DNA of 64,000 nt from Glycomyces harbinensis (GCF_900101745.1 NZ_FNAD01000001.1:372001-436000), one strand, 5' to 3'. Positions 42,686-52,352 are shown, counted from the stretch's first letter. Made by a program: numbers and translations. Notes: a model not told the origin generated them from the sequence alone.

Positions 42686-44203
42686 ATGACCGTTGACCAG
42701 CGACCCCCCGACACCCCCGAGGCGCCCGACGCGGCCCCCGAGACGACGGCCGACACCCCGGCCGAACAGGGCATCCCGCGTCAGATCAAACTCGTGCTGG
42801 GCGTGCTCCTCGTCGCCGCGTTCGTCATGATCCTCAACGAGACCGTCATGGGCGTGGCCCTGCCCCAGCTCATGGAGCAGTTCAGCGTCACCGCGGCCAC
42901 CGTCCAGTGGCTCACCACCGGGTTCATGCTCACCATGGCCGTGGTCATCCCCATGACCGGGCTCATCCTCCAGCGCTTCACCACCCGAACGGTCTTCATC
43001 GCCTCACTGGCGCTCTTCACCGCCGGCACCATCCTGGCCGCGTCCGCACCGGTCTTCCCCGTGCTCGTCGCCGCCCGCGTCATCCAGGCCAGCGGCACCG
43101 CGGTCATGCTGCCGCTCCTGATGACCACGGTCATGACCTACGTCCCGGCCGACCGCCGCGGACGCACCATCGGCCTCATCACCATCGTCATCGCCGTCGC
43201 CCCCGCGATCGGCCCGACCTTCTCCGGATTCATCCTCTCCCAGCTCAGCTGGCACTGGATGTTCCTGTCCGTCATCCCCATCGCGGTGCTCGGCCTCATC
43301 CTCGGCGCGGCCCTCATCAAGAACCTCGCCGAACCGCGGGCCGTCAAGTTCGACCCGCTCTCCGCGCTCCTGTCCGCCGTCGCGTTCGGCGGGATCATCT
43401 ACGGCCTCAGCAGCCTCGGCGAAGCCGCGGCCGGGGCCGACACCCCCGTCCCGCCCTACGCCGCGATCAGCGCCGGCGCCGTCTCCATGATCCTGTTCGT
43501 CCTGCGCCAGCTGCGGCTCCAGCGCACCGACTCCGCCCTGCTGGACCTGCGGCCCTTCCTGTCCCGCTCGTTCACCGTCGGCGTCATCATGCTGCTGATC
43601 TCCATGGCGGCCCTGTTCGGCTCGCTCATCCTGCTGCCGATCTACCTCCAGAACGTCCTGGGCCTCACCACGCTCCAGACCGGCCTGGTGGTCCTGCCCG
43701 GCGGCCTCGCCATGGGCCTGTCCGGCCCGATCGTCGGACGCCTCTTCGACCGCCTCGGCCCCCGGCCGCTGGTCATCCCCGGGTCCTTCGGCGTCGCGGG
43801 CGCGCTCGCCCTCCTGACGCTGCTCGACCAGGACAGCCCGACCTGGTTCGTCGTGGTCATCCACGTCATCATGAGCCTCGGCCTGAGCCTGCTCATGACC
43901 CCGCTCATGACCTCCTCGCTCGGATCGCTGCGAGTGGAGCTGTACTCGCACGGCAGCGCCATCCTCAGCACCCTCCAGCAGGTCGCCGGGGCCGCCGGCA
44001 CCGCCGTGTTCATCACCCTGATGACCACCGGCACCGCCGCCAGCCTCGACGAGGGATCCACCCAGGTCGCCGCCGAGGCCGCGGGCGTCCACCTGGCCTT
44101 CCTGTGGGGCACCGGCATGGCCCTCGTCGCCGTCGCCGCCGCGTTCCTCGTCAAGAAGCCCGAGAACGCCCCCGCCGAAGGCGACGCCATCATGTCGCAC
44201 TAG
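42686..44203 (+). CDS. DHA2-family multidrug efflux MFS transporter
   Basis: A 505-aa transporter with 14 predicted helices, the DHA2 layout. The first helix LVLGVLLVAAFVMILNETVMGVALPQLMEQFSVTAATVQWLTTGFMLTMAVVIP and motif C-like VAPAIGPTFSGFIL are typical of QacA/LfrA-type proton-driven drug exporters. A Thr/Pro-rich cytosolic N-terminus of about 30 residues precedes. AAGGAA lies upstream of ATG 42686. Divergent TetR gene and shared palindrome suggest drug-inducible expression. Substrates cannot be deduced. Confidence 0.88.
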   Translation: MTVDQRPPDTPEAPDAAPETTADTPAEQGIPRQIKLVLGVLLVAAFVMILNETVMGVALPQLMEQFSVTAATVQWLTTGFMLTMAVVIPMTGLILQRFTTRTVFIASLALFTAGTILAASAPVFPVLVAARVIQASGTAVMLPLLMTTVMTYVPADRRGRTIGLITIVIAVAPAIGPTFSGFILSQLSWHWMFLSVIPIAVLGLILGAALIKNLAEPRAVKFDPLSALLSAVAFGGIIYGLSSLGEAAAGADTPVPPYAAISAGAVSMILFVLRQLRLQRTDSALLDLRPFLSRSFTVGVIMLLISMAALFGSLILLPIYLQNVLGLTTLQTGLVVLPGGLAMGLSGPIVGRLFDRLGPRPLVIPGSFGVAGALALLTLLDQDSPTWFVVVIHVIMSLGLSLLMTPLMTSSLGSLRVELYSHGSAILSTLQQVAGAAGTAVFITLMTTGTAASLDEGSTQVAAEAAGVHLAFLWGTGMALVAVAAAFLVKKPENAPAEGDAIMSH

Positions 44204-44216
44204 AGCGCACGAGCAC

Positions 44217-44248
44217 ACCGCCCGGCCTTCGAAAGGAGGCCGGGCGGT
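44217..44248. terminator. bidirectional hairpin terminator
   Basis: A perfect 11-bp stem, ACCGCCCGGCC with GGCCGGGCGGT, with a 10-nt loop, between the converging efflux and dnaE2 genes. Confidence 0.78.
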
Positions 44249-44262
44249 CCGCGTTCACCGCC

Positions 44263-47200
44263 CTACCGGAAGTCCCTCGACGGCGCCGACGGGCTGTTCA
44301 GGTCCAGGACCGTGAGCTTGTCCGCGACGACCATCGGCATCGTGTCCCCGAGCGCATCGTGCGGCTTCTCGACCGTCCCCCTGATCCGCATTGCCCTCGC
44401 CACCGTCGCGACGTCCTGCCACCGCTTCCACAGCCCCTGCGAGCACACGACGTTCGCGATCCCCGTCTCGTCCTCCAGGCTCAGGAACGTCACGCCCTTC
44501 GCGGTCGAGGGGCGCTGGCGGTGCGTCACGATCCCGGCGATCTCGATGCGCTCGCCGTCCTCGGCGAACGGGAGCCGGTCGTGGGGGAGGACCCCGGCCG
44601 CGTCGAGCGAGGCGCGGACCAGCTCCATCGGGTGGGTCTCGACCGACAGGCCCAGGCCCGTGTAGTCGGCCCGGGCGAGTTCGGCCGCGCTCATCCCCGG
44701 CAGGGTCGGCGGCGGCGCGGCCGGGCCGGTGCCGGGGATCGTGCCGGGCCGCTCGTCCACGGTCCCGGCCGTCCACAGCGCCTTGCGGCGGTCCGGTTCG
44801 AGGCTGCCCAGGGCCCCGGCGACGGCGAGCTTCTCCAGCCGCTCCTTGTCCAGCCCGGCCCGGCGCGCCAGGTCGGCGAGGCTCTGGAAGGGCCCGTCCG
44901 CCCCGCGCGCGGCGACGATGCGCTCGCCCGCGGGAGCCCCCAGCCCCTTGACGTTGTCGAGGCCCAGCCGCAGGTCGGCGACCCCCAGCAGCGGCGGCTC
45001 GCACGGCCGATCGGTCGGGACGAGCGAGGCGACCTCCTCGCTGGCGTTGACGTCCGGGGCCAGGGCGGTGAGCCCGTGGCGCTGCGCGTCGGCGATCAGC
45101 GAGGCGGGGGAGTAGAAGCCCATCGGCTGGCTCGCCAGGAGGCCGGCGTAGAACGCGGCCGGGTAGTGGCATTTGAGCCACGCCGAGGCGTACACCAGGT
45201 GCGCGAAGCTCGCGGCGTGCGACTCGGGGAAGCCGAAGTCCGCGAACGACTTCAGCTGCTCGTAGATCTGGTCGGCCTGCGCGCCGGTGATGTCCCGCTC
45301 GGCCATGCCCGCGTACAGCCGCTCGCGCAGCCGCTCCATCCGCTCGGCGGACCGCTTGGCGCCCATGGCCCTGCGCAGTTGGTCGGCCTCGCCCCCGTTG
45401 AACCCGGCCGCGTCGATGGCGATGCGCATCAGCTGCTCCTGGAACAGCGGCACCCCGTAGGTCTTCTCCAGTGTGCGGTGGAGGACCTCGGGGACGAGGT
45501 GGCGCCACGGCTCCCCGTGGCGGCGGCGCAGGTACGGGTGGACCGCGCCGCCCTGGATCGGGCCGGGGCGGATGAGCGCCACCTCGGCGACGAGATCGGC
45601 GAACTTCTTGGGGCGCAGCCGCGGCAGCGTCGCCATCTGCGCCCGCGACTCGACCTGGAAGACGCCGACCGTGTCGGCCCGGCACAGCATGTCGTACACG
45701 GCCTTGTCCTGCGGCGGGAGCATGGCGATGTCGACCGTGTCGCCGTGGAAGTCCGCGACGAGGTCGACCATGCGGTGGAGCGCCTCCAGCATCCCCAGGC
45801 CCAGCAGGTCGAACTTGACGAGTCCGGCGTCGGCGCAGGCCTCCTTGTCCCACTGGAGGACCGTGCGGTCCTTCATGCGCGCCGGCTCGACCGGGACGAT
45901 CTCGGCGACCGGCTGCTCGGTGAGCACCATGCCGCCGGGGTGGATGCCCAGGTGCTGGGGCAGGTCGGCCAGCTCCTTCGCGAGCTCCTGCACCGCCGCG
46001 GGCACGGCGCCGGCCTCGTCGGGGTCGAGGCCGCTCCAGCGGTGCAGCCGCTTGGACCAGGCCGTCGCCTGGTCGTGGGAGTGCCCGAGGGCCTTGGCCG
46101 CGTCGCGGACCGCCGAGCGGGGCCGGTAGGTGACCACGTTGGCGACCAGGGCGGCCCGGTCGCGCCCGTACTTGCCGTAGACGTACTGGATGACCTCCTC
46201 GCGGCGGCCCGACTCGATGTCGACGTCGATGTCCGGGGGCCCGTCGCGTTCGGCCGAGAGGAACCGCTCGAACAGGAGCCCGAACCCGATCGGCTCCACA
46301 TTGGTGATCCCCAGGGCGTAGCAGACCGCGCTGTTGGCCGCCGATCCCCTGCCCTGGCAATAGATGTCGTTGTCCTTGCAGAACTTCACGATGTCGGCGA
46401 CGATGAGGAAGTAGCCCTCGAACCCCAGGGCCTTGACGACGCGCAGCTCGTGTTCGAGCTGCTTCCAGGCGCCGGTGACGCGCTCGGTCGCCCGCGGCCC
46501 GTAGCGCTCCTGCGCGCCCTCGACGATGAGCTCGGCGAGGTAGGAGAAGTCGTCGGAGCCCTCCCGCACGGGGAACCGCGGCAGCCGCGGCTTCAGGAGG
46601 TTGAGGTCGAAGGCGATCTCCTTCGCCAGCTCCGCCGCGCGCGCGACCGCCCCGGGGACGTCGGCGAACCGCAGCGCCATCTCCGCGCCGCCGCGCAGGT
46701 GCGCCGCGGTGTTCGCGCCCAGGTGCGGGTCGGCGGCGGTCAGCGGGCGCTGCGACCGGATCGCGGCGAGCGCCGCGGCGACCCGGGCCCGGCGGGGTGC
46801 GGCGTAGTGGGCGTTGTTGGTGGCGACGACCTGGACGCGGCAGCGGTCGGCCAGGCGCGCGAGCGTCTCGATGCGCCCGGTGTCGCCGGGCAGGTCGTGG
46901 CAGGTCAGCTCGACGGCGAGGTGGTCGCGCCCGAAGGCGTCGACCAGTTCGCGCAGCCGCGTCTCGGCCGCGGCGTCCCCGCCCGCGTCCAGGGCCCGGT
47001 TGAGCGGCCCCTTCCGGCAGCCGGTGAGCACGGTCCAGTGCCCGCGCCGGGCCTGCTCGGCGAGCGCGGCGAGGTCGTAGCGGGGCAGGTCCTTCTCGTC
47101 GGTCGCCAGTTTGGCCTCGGTGATGGCCCGGGAGAGGCGCCGGTAGCCGATCGGCGAGCGGGCCAGGACCACCAGGTGCTCGCCGGCCGGGTCGGCCTGG

Positions 47201-47433
47201 CCGCGCCGGGGCCGCTGCATGCCGAGGTTGAGTTCGGCGCCGAAGACGGTGGGGAGGCCGAGACCGCCTGCGGCGGCGGCGAACTCGGAGACCCCGTAGA
47301 GGCCGTCGTGGTCGGTGACGGCAAGCCCGGTCAGGCCCAGCCGGTGCGCCTCGGCCGCCAGATCGGCGGGGGAGTCGGCGCCGTCGGCGAACGAGTAGTG
47401 GGAGTGGGCGTGCAGCTCGGCGTAGTCAGTCAT
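44263..47433 (-). CDS. dnaE2: error-prone DNA polymerase DnaE2
   Basis: A 1056-aa C-family polymerase alpha subunit of the translesion type. The N-terminal PHP domain begins YAELHAHSHYSFADGADSPADL; the catalytic triad region contains PPDIDVDIESGRREEVIQYVYGKYG (Asp residues of the palm), and GRGSAANSAVCYALGIT is the conserved nucleotide-site loop. A C-terminal OB fold (IEIAGIVTHRQRPSTAKGVTFLSLEDETG) follows. Length matches DnaE2 (about 1050-1100) rather than replicative DnaE1. It overlaps imuB by 8 bp. With ImuA' and ImuB it forms the SOS mutasome that copies damaged DNA. Confidence 0.95.
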   Translation of the reverse strand: MTDYAELHAHSHYSFADGADSPADLAAEAHRLGLTGLAVTDHDGLYGVSEFAAAAGGLGLPTVFGAELNLGMQRPRRGQADPAGEHLVVLARSPIGYRRLSRAITEAKLATDEKDLPRYDLAALAEQARRGHWTVLTGCRKGPLNRALDAGGDAAAETRLRELVDAFGRDHLAVELTCHDLPGDTGRIETLARLADRCRVQVVATNNAHYAAPRRARVAAALAAIRSQRPLTAADPHLGANTAAHLRGGAEMALRFADVPGAVARAAELAKEIAFDLNLLKPRLPRFPVREGSDDFSYLAELIVEGAQERYGPRATERVTGAWKQLEHELRVVKALGFEGYFLIVADIVKFCKDNDIYCQGRGSAANSAVCYALGITNVEPIGFGLLFERFLSAERDGPPDIDVDIESGRREEVIQYVYGKYGRDRAALVANVVTYRPRSAVRDAAKALGHSHDQATAWSKRLHRWSGLDPDEAGAVPAAVQELAKELADLPQHLGIHPGGMVLTEQPVAEIVPVEPARMKDRTVLQWDKEACADAGLVKFDLLGLGMLEALHRMVDLVADFHGDTVDIAMLPPQDKAVYDMLCRADTVGVFQVESRAQMATLPRLRPKKFADLVAEVALIRPGPIQGGAVHPYLRRRHGEPWRHLVPEVLHRTLEKTYGVPLFQEQLMRIAIDAAGFNGGEADQLRRAMGAKRSAERMERLRERLYAGMAERDITGAQADQIYEQLKSFADFGFPESHAASFAHLVYASAWLKCHYPAAFYAGLLASQPMGFYSPASLIADAQRHGLTALAPDVNASEEVASLVPTDRPCEPPLLGVADLRLGLDNVKGLGAPAGERIVAARGADGPFQSLADLARRAGLDKERLEKLAVAGALGSLEPDRRKALWTAGTVDERPGTIPGTGPAAPPPTLPGMSAAELARADYTGLGLSVETHPMELVRASLDAAGVLPHDRLPFAEDGERIEIAGIVTHRQRPSTAKGVTFLSLEDETGIANVVCSQGLWKRWQDVATVARAMRIRGTVEKPHDALGDTMPMVVADKLTVLDLNSPSAPSRDFR

Positions 47434-48814
47434 ACCAGCCGACCGCCCTCCACCGACCGCCCTCGCAGGCCAGGAGCGCGGCGCTGCCGTCGGCGAGTTC
47501 GACCTGGAGGCGGGCGTAGCGGCGGGCCTCCTCGCTCCACCAGCGCTCGGACACCGGCCACGGGCCGGCCCAGGCGGTGATCCGGATCCGCTTGCCGCCC
47601 AAGGCCACCAGCGCCGGGGCGGCCGAGAGGTCGCCGCGGGCCAGGGCGACGACGGGCGATCCGGCCGCGTCGAGGACCGCGAGGGCCTCGCCGGTGCCGA
47701 TGAGCGCCGGGAGCGGGTCGGGCATCCTGCCCGGCCACGGCCCCGAGGGCGGCGGGGGCGCGGGTTCCACTTCCCAGGCGGCGCTGCCGGACCGCTCCTC
47801 GAGGCCGCGGCCGTCGGTGACGGCGGGGACGCGGACCGCGTCGGGGCCGAACAGGCTCTGGGCGTGCCGCAGGGCGGCCTCGGCCCGCACGAGGGCGGCG
47901 CCCTTGGCCCCCCACAGGCCCCGCCCGGCCGCGACCAGGCCGATGAGCCCGCCGGGGGCGAGTTCGAGCATGGTGACGGCGTTCGCGGCCTCGTCCTCGG
48001 TGCCGCCGGAGGCCGCGGCGGCGGTGAGCCAGCCCTCGAACTGCCAGCGCACCCGCCGGGACAGCTCGGCGGCGGTGATGGCGGGGTCGATCTGCCAGGT
48101 GCGGCGCCGCTCCAGGCCGCTGCCGGTGCGGGCGGTGACGGTGACGCGGGTGCACGCGAGGTTGCGCCCGTCCAGCGTCGCGAGCAGCCGCTCGGCCAGG
48201 GGCCGGGCGGCGAGGACGGCCTGCTCGACCGTGGCGTACGGGGTCTCGGGGACCTCGGTCACCGCCAGCTCCGGGGCGACCGGGCGGGGCGCGAGCGGGC
48301 GGGCGAGCCGCCCGGCGGCGAGGAGCTGGGCCCGGCGCACGGGCGCGCCGAACCGCTCGGCGACCGCCTGTCCCGGCAGCGCGCGGAAGGCTCCGAGCGT
48401 TTCGATGCCCAGGTGGCGCAGGGTCTCGCAGGTCTCGGCCTCGACCAGTCCGGTGGCGAGGAGGTCGCCGATGTCGCGTCCGGCGAGGAAGGCCGCGTCG
48501 CGTCCGGCCGGGACGATCCGGCCCTCGCGGGCGGCCAGGACCGCGGCGAACAGGCCGTCGGCGACGCCGGTGAGGCAGTCCTGGTCCACGAGGGCGGCGA
48601 CGGTGTCGATGAGCCGTTCGCAGAACGCCGCCTCGTCGCCGGCCCCGGCGCGCAGCGGGACGGCCGCGCAGCCCGGTTCGAGCACTTCGACGTAGGGGGT
48701 GAGGAGGTCGAGGGCCTCCAGGACCGGTTCGAACGCGGCCGCGTCCTCGCCGTTCCAGTCCACGAGGCGCATGACCAGGATTCGGCTCGGGGCGCGGCGG
48801 ACCTGCGCGCTCAC
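47426..48814 (-). CDS. imuB: Y-family polymerase-like mutasome protein ImuB
   Basis: A 462-aa Y-family polymerase-like protein. It lacks the catalytic acidic residues of active Y polymerases, as ImuB proteins do, and acts as a scaffold linking DnaE2 and ImuA' to the beta clamp. Palm/fingers-like segments (ILVMRLVDWNGEDAAAFEPVLEAL) and a little-finger region precede a C-terminal domain shared with ImuB. A canonical clamp-binding pentapeptide was not identified with confidence. GTG 48814 overlaps the imuA' stop as GTGA and lies in the same operon. Confidence 0.9.
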   Translation of the reverse strand: MSAQVRRAPSRILVMRLVDWNGEDAAAFEPVLEALDLLTPYVEVLEPGCAAVPLRAGAGDEAAFCERLIDTVAALVDQDCLTGVADGLFAAVLAAREGRIVPAGRDAAFLAGRDIGDLLATGLVEAETCETLRHLGIETLGAFRALPGQAVAERFGAPVRRAQLLAAGRLARPLAPRPVAPELAVTEVPETPYATVEQAVLAARPLAERLLATLDGRNLACTRVTVTARTGSGLERRRTWQIDPAITAAELSRRVRWQFEGWLTAAAASGGTEDEAANAVTMLELAPGGLIGLVAAGRGLWGAKGAALVRAEAALRHAQSLFGPDAVRVPAVTDGRGLEERSGSAAWEVEPAPPPPSGPWPGRMPDPLPALIGTGEALAVLDAAGSPVVALARGDLSAAPALVALGGKRIRITAWAGPWPVSERWWSEEARRYARLQVELADGSAALLACEGGRWRAVGWYD

Positions 48815-49587
48815 CGTGGTTCGCCCCTCCGCAGCTCCGCGGCGGGGCGGGACCGCAGGTCGACGACGTCGCCGGCGTCGCCGCCGTAGGGCCAGATCCG
48901 GGCGCGGCGGGTGCCGCCGCTGCGCCAGCGGGCGGACACCTCCAGCTCGCAGGCGTCGAGCCGCCCGGCGCCCCAGCGGCGTCCGGCGTTCTCGCGCAGG
49001 CCCTTCCAGTGGGCCCGGGCCACGTCGAGGCGGGCGTCGGCGCCGGCCACGAGGCGGGTCTCCCACCAGACGATCGCGGTGCCGCTCCTGCGGGCGCGGG
49101 CGGTCAGGCGGCGTGTCTGCGCCGGGGTGAGGCCTTCGCTGGGCACCACCACGGCGGCGACGCCTTCGGCGAGCGTTCCGGCGGCTTCGGCGACGAGCGT
49201 CCCGGGGTCGACCAGTGCGATCCGGCCGAGGTCGACCCCGGCGGCGACCGCCGCGGGCGGGTAGAGGTGCGGCATCCCGACCAGGGCGCACCAGGCGCCG
49301 GCCGTGGTCGGGCCGGCCAGGAGGCGCCACAGCAGGGAGGTGGCGCCCCGCCGGGTGGCGGTGATTGCGGTCACTGTTGCGAGTCCGGCGTGGGGGAGGA
49401 GCGCGGAAATGTCGGAGGTGACCGGGAGGATGGCCCTCGGGGGTCGCATCGTGCCCGGCACCTCGGCCGGGCGTGTCGGGGCCTCGGCGGGCTCGGCCGC
49501 AGGGCGTGCCGCGATGGCGGGCCGGAGGTCCGCGCCGGTGCGCAGCCCGAGCTCAGCGGCCAACGCGGCCGCGACCGTTGTCGCCAC
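48811..49587 (-). CDS. imuA': ImuA'-like SOS mutasome protein
   Basis: A 258-aa protein at the head of the imuA'-imuB-dnaE2 cassette. It has a RecA-fold-like core (GLATVTAITATRRGATSLLWRLLAGPTTAGAWCALVGMPHLYPPAAVAAGVDLGRIALVDPG) but the Walker A lysine is missing, as in actinobacterial ImuA'. It is required for DnaE2-dependent mutagenesis in mycobacteria. GTG 49587 follows GGGGG. Two LexA-like boxes lie 18 and 69 bp upstream, in line with DNA-damage control. Confidence 0.87.
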   Translation of the reverse strand: MATTVAAALAAELGLRTGADLRPAIAARPAAEPAEAPTRPAEVPGTMRPPRAILPVTSDISALLPHAGLATVTAITATRRGATSLLWRLLAGPTTAGAWCALVGMPHLYPPAAVAAGVDLGRIALVDPGTLVAEAAGTLAEGVAAVVVPSEGLTPAQTRRLTARARRSGTAIVWWETRLVAGADARLDVARAHWKGLRENAGRRWGAGRLDACELEVSARWRSGGTRRARIWPYGGDAGDVVDLRSRPAAELRRGEPR

Positions 49588-49604
49588 CAGAACCCCCGTG
49601 TGTG

Positions 49605-49671
49605 TCGAACATGTGTATCAAGATCAACTTACCGAACTGCGGGGCGAGTGCAAGCTCAAACTGGTGTTCGA
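49605..49671 (-). promoter_or_regulatory. two LexA/SOS-box-like sites
   Basis: The actinobacterial SOS box is TCGAAC-N4-GTTCGA. TCAAACTGGTGTTCGA (49656-49671) matches 11 of 12 positions. TCGAACATGTGTATCA (49605-49620) has a perfect left half and a degenerate right half (9 of 12). Both lie upstream of imuA', as expected for a LexA-repressed mutasome. Confidence 0.7.
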
Positions 49672-49886
49672 TAAATCTCGCGCGCCCGGTGTGGTCGACG
49701 CCATGGCACTCGTCCGGGTGACAATGCCGCCGCGGTCCCCGATTCCTGTCGCACCCGCGAGCAAGGATCGCCGATACGGTCCCCGGGTGGGTGGGGGTTT
49801 GGGACGGTTCCCCTACCTAAGGTCCCCACGGCCTCCAGTCCTTCGCGCCGCGCGTCCGCGCCGCGCTCTCAGCGCTCCGTCGAACG
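49672..49886. other. intergenic stretch without a recognisable gene
   Basis: Between the SOS boxes and the terminator hairpin at 49887 no start codon with RBS, no homology and no RNA gene was seen. Frames across it are short and end in unlikely compositions. Confidence 0.5.
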
Positions 49887-49931
49887 GGAACGGGCCGGCC
49901 GCCGGAGGTCGTCCGGCGACCGGCCCGTTCC
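49887..49931 (-). terminator. long hairpin terminator of the MHS transporter gene
   Basis: A perfect 12-bp stem, GGAACGGGCCGG with CCGGCCCGTTCC, continues past a C.A mismatch into CGCCGGA/TCCGGCG with a 5-nt loop. It lies just after the transporter stop at 49953 on the reverse strand. Confidence 0.75.
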
Positions 49932-49952
49932 GCTCACGGGTCCCGGCGGGCA

Positions 49953-51302
49953 TCAGTCCGCCACGCGCACCGGCGGCCTCGCCTCGTCCTCCTTCAGGCC
50001 CAGCCGCTCCGTCGGCACCCGGTAGGTCTCCCTCCCGGTGAACACCGCCACCGCGTTGACCAGGCACAGGACCGCGGTGAACGCCGCGACCCCCAGCCAC
50101 GCGCCCTTGTCGTCCCCGGCGATCGCCACCGCCACCGTCGGCAGGAACCCGCTGATCGCGAACCCGATCTGCGTCCCGATCGCCATGCCCGACAACCGCA
50201 CCCGAGCGGTGAACATCTCCCCGTAGAACGAGGGCCACGTCGCGTTCGCCGCCTGGTACACCAGGCCGAACATGAGGATGCCGATCGTGAAGATCAACGC
50301 CCAGCTGCCGATCGAGATCGCCCACAGGTACGGGAAGATCAGCACCGCGCAGCCCAGCGACCCGGCCAGGAACACCGGCTTGCGCCCGAAGCGGTCGGCC
50401 GCCGTGCCCCACAACGGGATCGTCGCCACCGCCAGGATGTTCGCCACCACCCCGACCCACAGCATCGGCGTGCGCTCCAACTCGATCGTGTTGACTGCGT
50501 AGTTGAGCGCCCACACCGTGAAGATCGTCGAGACCGACGCGATGAGCGCCGCGCAGACGACCCGCAGCACGTCCGCCCAGTGGTCGCGCAGCAGCACCGC
50601 CAGCGGCAGGCGGACCGTGTTCCCGGCCTTCGCCTCTTCCTCGAACACCGGCGTCTCCTCCAGCCGGCGCCGGATCAGGTACCCGACCACCACCATGATC
50701 ACGCTGGCCCAGAACGGGATGCGCCAACCCCAGCTGAGCAGGTCCTCCTCCGGCAGCGCCGCCACCGGCAGGAACGCCGCCGTCGCGATGAGCTGCCCGG
50801 CCTGCGTGCCGCTGAGCGTCCAGCTGGTGAAGAACGCCCGCCGGTGCGCCGGCGCGTGTTCCAGGCTCATCGAGTTCGCGCTGGCCTGCTCGCCCGCGGC
50901 CGACAGGCCCTGCAGCAGGCGCAGGGTCACGAGCAGGATCGGCGCCGTGACGCCGATGGCGTCGTAGCCGGGCAGGCAGCCGACGAGGAAGGTCGAGGCG
51001 CCCATGAGCAGGAGCGTGAAGACCAGGACCCGCTTGCGCCCGAACCGGTCGCCGACGTGGCCGAGGATGATCGCCCCGAGCGGGCGGGCCGCGTAGCCGA
51101 CGCCGAAGGTGCCCAGGGCGAGCAGGGTCCCGGTGGCGGGGTGCTCCGAGGGGAAGAAGACCTTCCCGAACACGAGCGCGGCGGCGGTGCCGTAGATGAA
51201 GAAGTCGTAGTACTCCAGGGCGCTGCCGATCCAGGCGGCGACGGCCGTCTTCCTCGGTGCGCCCCGGGAGCTGAAGCCCGGAGGGGTGGGGTGGTCTGAC
51301 AC
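49953..51302 (-). CDS. MHS-family metabolite:H+ symporter (ShiA-like)
   Basis: A 449-aa MFS transporter of the metabolite:H+ symporter family, which includes the shikimate carrier ShiA. Twelve helices are expected; the family motifs AAWIGSALEYYDFFIYGTAAALVFGKVFFP, GYAARPLGAIILGHVGDRFGRKRVLV and EQASANSMSLEHAPAHRRAFFTSW are all present. GTG 51302 is selected by GAGGAGAT 4 nt upstream; ATG 51407 lacks an RBS. Nearby shikimate dehydrogenase and 3-dehydroshikimate dehydratase genes indicate uptake of shikimate, quinate or dehydroshikimate. Confidence 0.87.
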   Translation of the reverse strand: MSDHPTPPGFSSRGAPRKTAVAAWIGSALEYYDFFIYGTAAALVFGKVFFPSEHPATGTLLALGTFGVGYAARPLGAIILGHVGDRFGRKRVLVFTLLLMGASTFLVGCLPGYDAIGVTAPILLVTLRLLQGLSAAGEQASANSMSLEHAPAHRRAFFTSWTLSGTQAGQLIATAAFLPVAALPEEDLLSWGWRIPFWASVIMVVVGYLIRRRLEETPVFEEEAKAGNTVRLPLAVLLRDHWADVLRVVCAALIASVSTIFTVWALNYAVNTIELERTPMLWVGVVANILAVATIPLWGTAADRFGRKPVFLAGSLGCAVLIFPYLWAISIGSWALIFTIGILMFGLVYQAANATWPSFYGEMFTARVRLSGMAIGTQIGFAISGFLPTVAVAIAGDDKGAWLGVAAFTAVLCLVNAVAVFTGRETYRVPTERLGLKEDEARPPVRVAD

Positions 51303-51381
51303 GGTGATCTCCTCTGGCGGTGCGCCATTGCATGGGCAGCGAGACGCAGTCTTCCCATCCGAGGACGATGAACGTACTGGA

Positions 51382-51392
51382 TAGTTATGTAC
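51382..51392. promoter_or_regulatory. candidate regulator box, shared motif TAGTT-N2-GTAC
   Basis: TAGTTATGTAC lies about 80 bp upstream of the MHS transporter start, and a close match, TAGTTCGTAC (52372-52381), precedes the shikimate dehydrogenase gene. Both sit in locally A/T-rich promoter DNA flanking the TetR gene, so they may be its binding sites. Confidence 0.4.
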
Positions 51393-51535
51393 TGCTTGGT
51401 TAATCACCGATCATTCGCCAGGCGCGCGCGCCTGTCAAGAGGGCGCGGGTACGGGAGTGGTGCAGCTGGGAGCGCAAGATGCATCGGCCTGCATCAATGT
51501 TGCGGAAGTGGCGGCAGGGGGGCGGGGGACTCGGC

Positions 51536-52204
51536 TCAGCGGGCGGTGAGGTACTCGACGACGAGGTCGCCGATCATCCTGCGGTAGTGCTTGCGCAGCC
51601 CGGGGTCGAGGAGGTCGCGGTGGAAGATCGCGTCGAACGTGTGCCGGTTGGCGATCCGGAAGACGCAGTAGGAGCTGATGAGCATGTGGACGTCGAGGGC
51701 GTCCACGTCCTCGCGGAAGACCTTCGCGGCCCAGCCGCGCTCGAGGATCCTGCCGATCACCTCGCGCACCGGCATCGACAGGCCCGGCAGCGCCTCGGAC
51801 TGGCGCAGGTGCCTGGCGCCGTGGATGTTCTCGATGCTCACCAGCCGGATGAAGTCCGGGTGCGACTCGTGGTGGTCGAAGGTGAGCTCGGCGAGCTGGC
51901 GCAGTGCGGCGACCGGGTCGAGGTGCTCGACGTCGACCTCCTGCTCCAGGGAGCGGATGCCCGCGTAGGCGCGCTCCAGGGCCGCCAGGTACAGGCCCTC
52001 TTTGCTCTCGAAGTAGTAGTAGATCATCCGCTTGGTGGTGCGGGTCTTGGCGGCGATCTCGTCGACCCTCGCGCCGGCGTAGCCGCTGGCGGCGAACTCG
52101 GTCGTGGCCACGTCGAGGATCTCGGCCCGGGTGCGCTGGGGATCGCGTGCGCGCTCGCCGCCCGCGGCGTCGGCCGGGGCGGTGGGAGGCGGCGGCGTGA
52201 TCAA
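51536..52204 (-). CDS. TetR-family regulator of the shikimate/quinate cluster
   Basis: A 222-aa repressor. The DNA-binding domain spans about residues 20-66 (RAEILDVATTEFAASGYAGARVDEIAAKTRTTKRMIYYYFESKEGLY), followed by a TetR_C-type ligand bundle. The only start giving a complete domain is TTG 52204, with AAGGGA 4 nt upstream. It lies between the transporter and the divergent catabolic genes, so regulation of both sides is likely, probably with a shikimate-pathway intermediate as effector. Not related by sequence to the LysR-type QsuR of Corynebacterium. Confidence 0.85.
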   Translation of the reverse strand: MITPPPPTAPADAAGGERARDPQRTRAEILDVATTEFAASGYAGARVDEIAAKTRTTKRMIYYYFESKEGLYLAALERAYAGIRSLEQEVDVEHLDPVAALRQLAELTFDHHESHPDFIRLVSIENIHGARHLRQSEALPGLSMPVREVIGRILERGWAAKVFREDVDALDVHMLISSYCVFRIANRHTFDAIFHRDLLDPGLRKHYRRMIGDLVVEYLTAR

Positions 52205-52352
52205 GCGATCCCTTCGAGGACGGTGACGGGGGCGTTGCAACTCTAACTCGCGCCGCCCCGCCGGCACGGCGGCCCTTCCCGGTGCGCCGCATCCGGTCGG
52301 CGTACGCACCGGTCCGCTCGTCCCGCTGCGCCTCTTCACAAAGCACCCGAAC

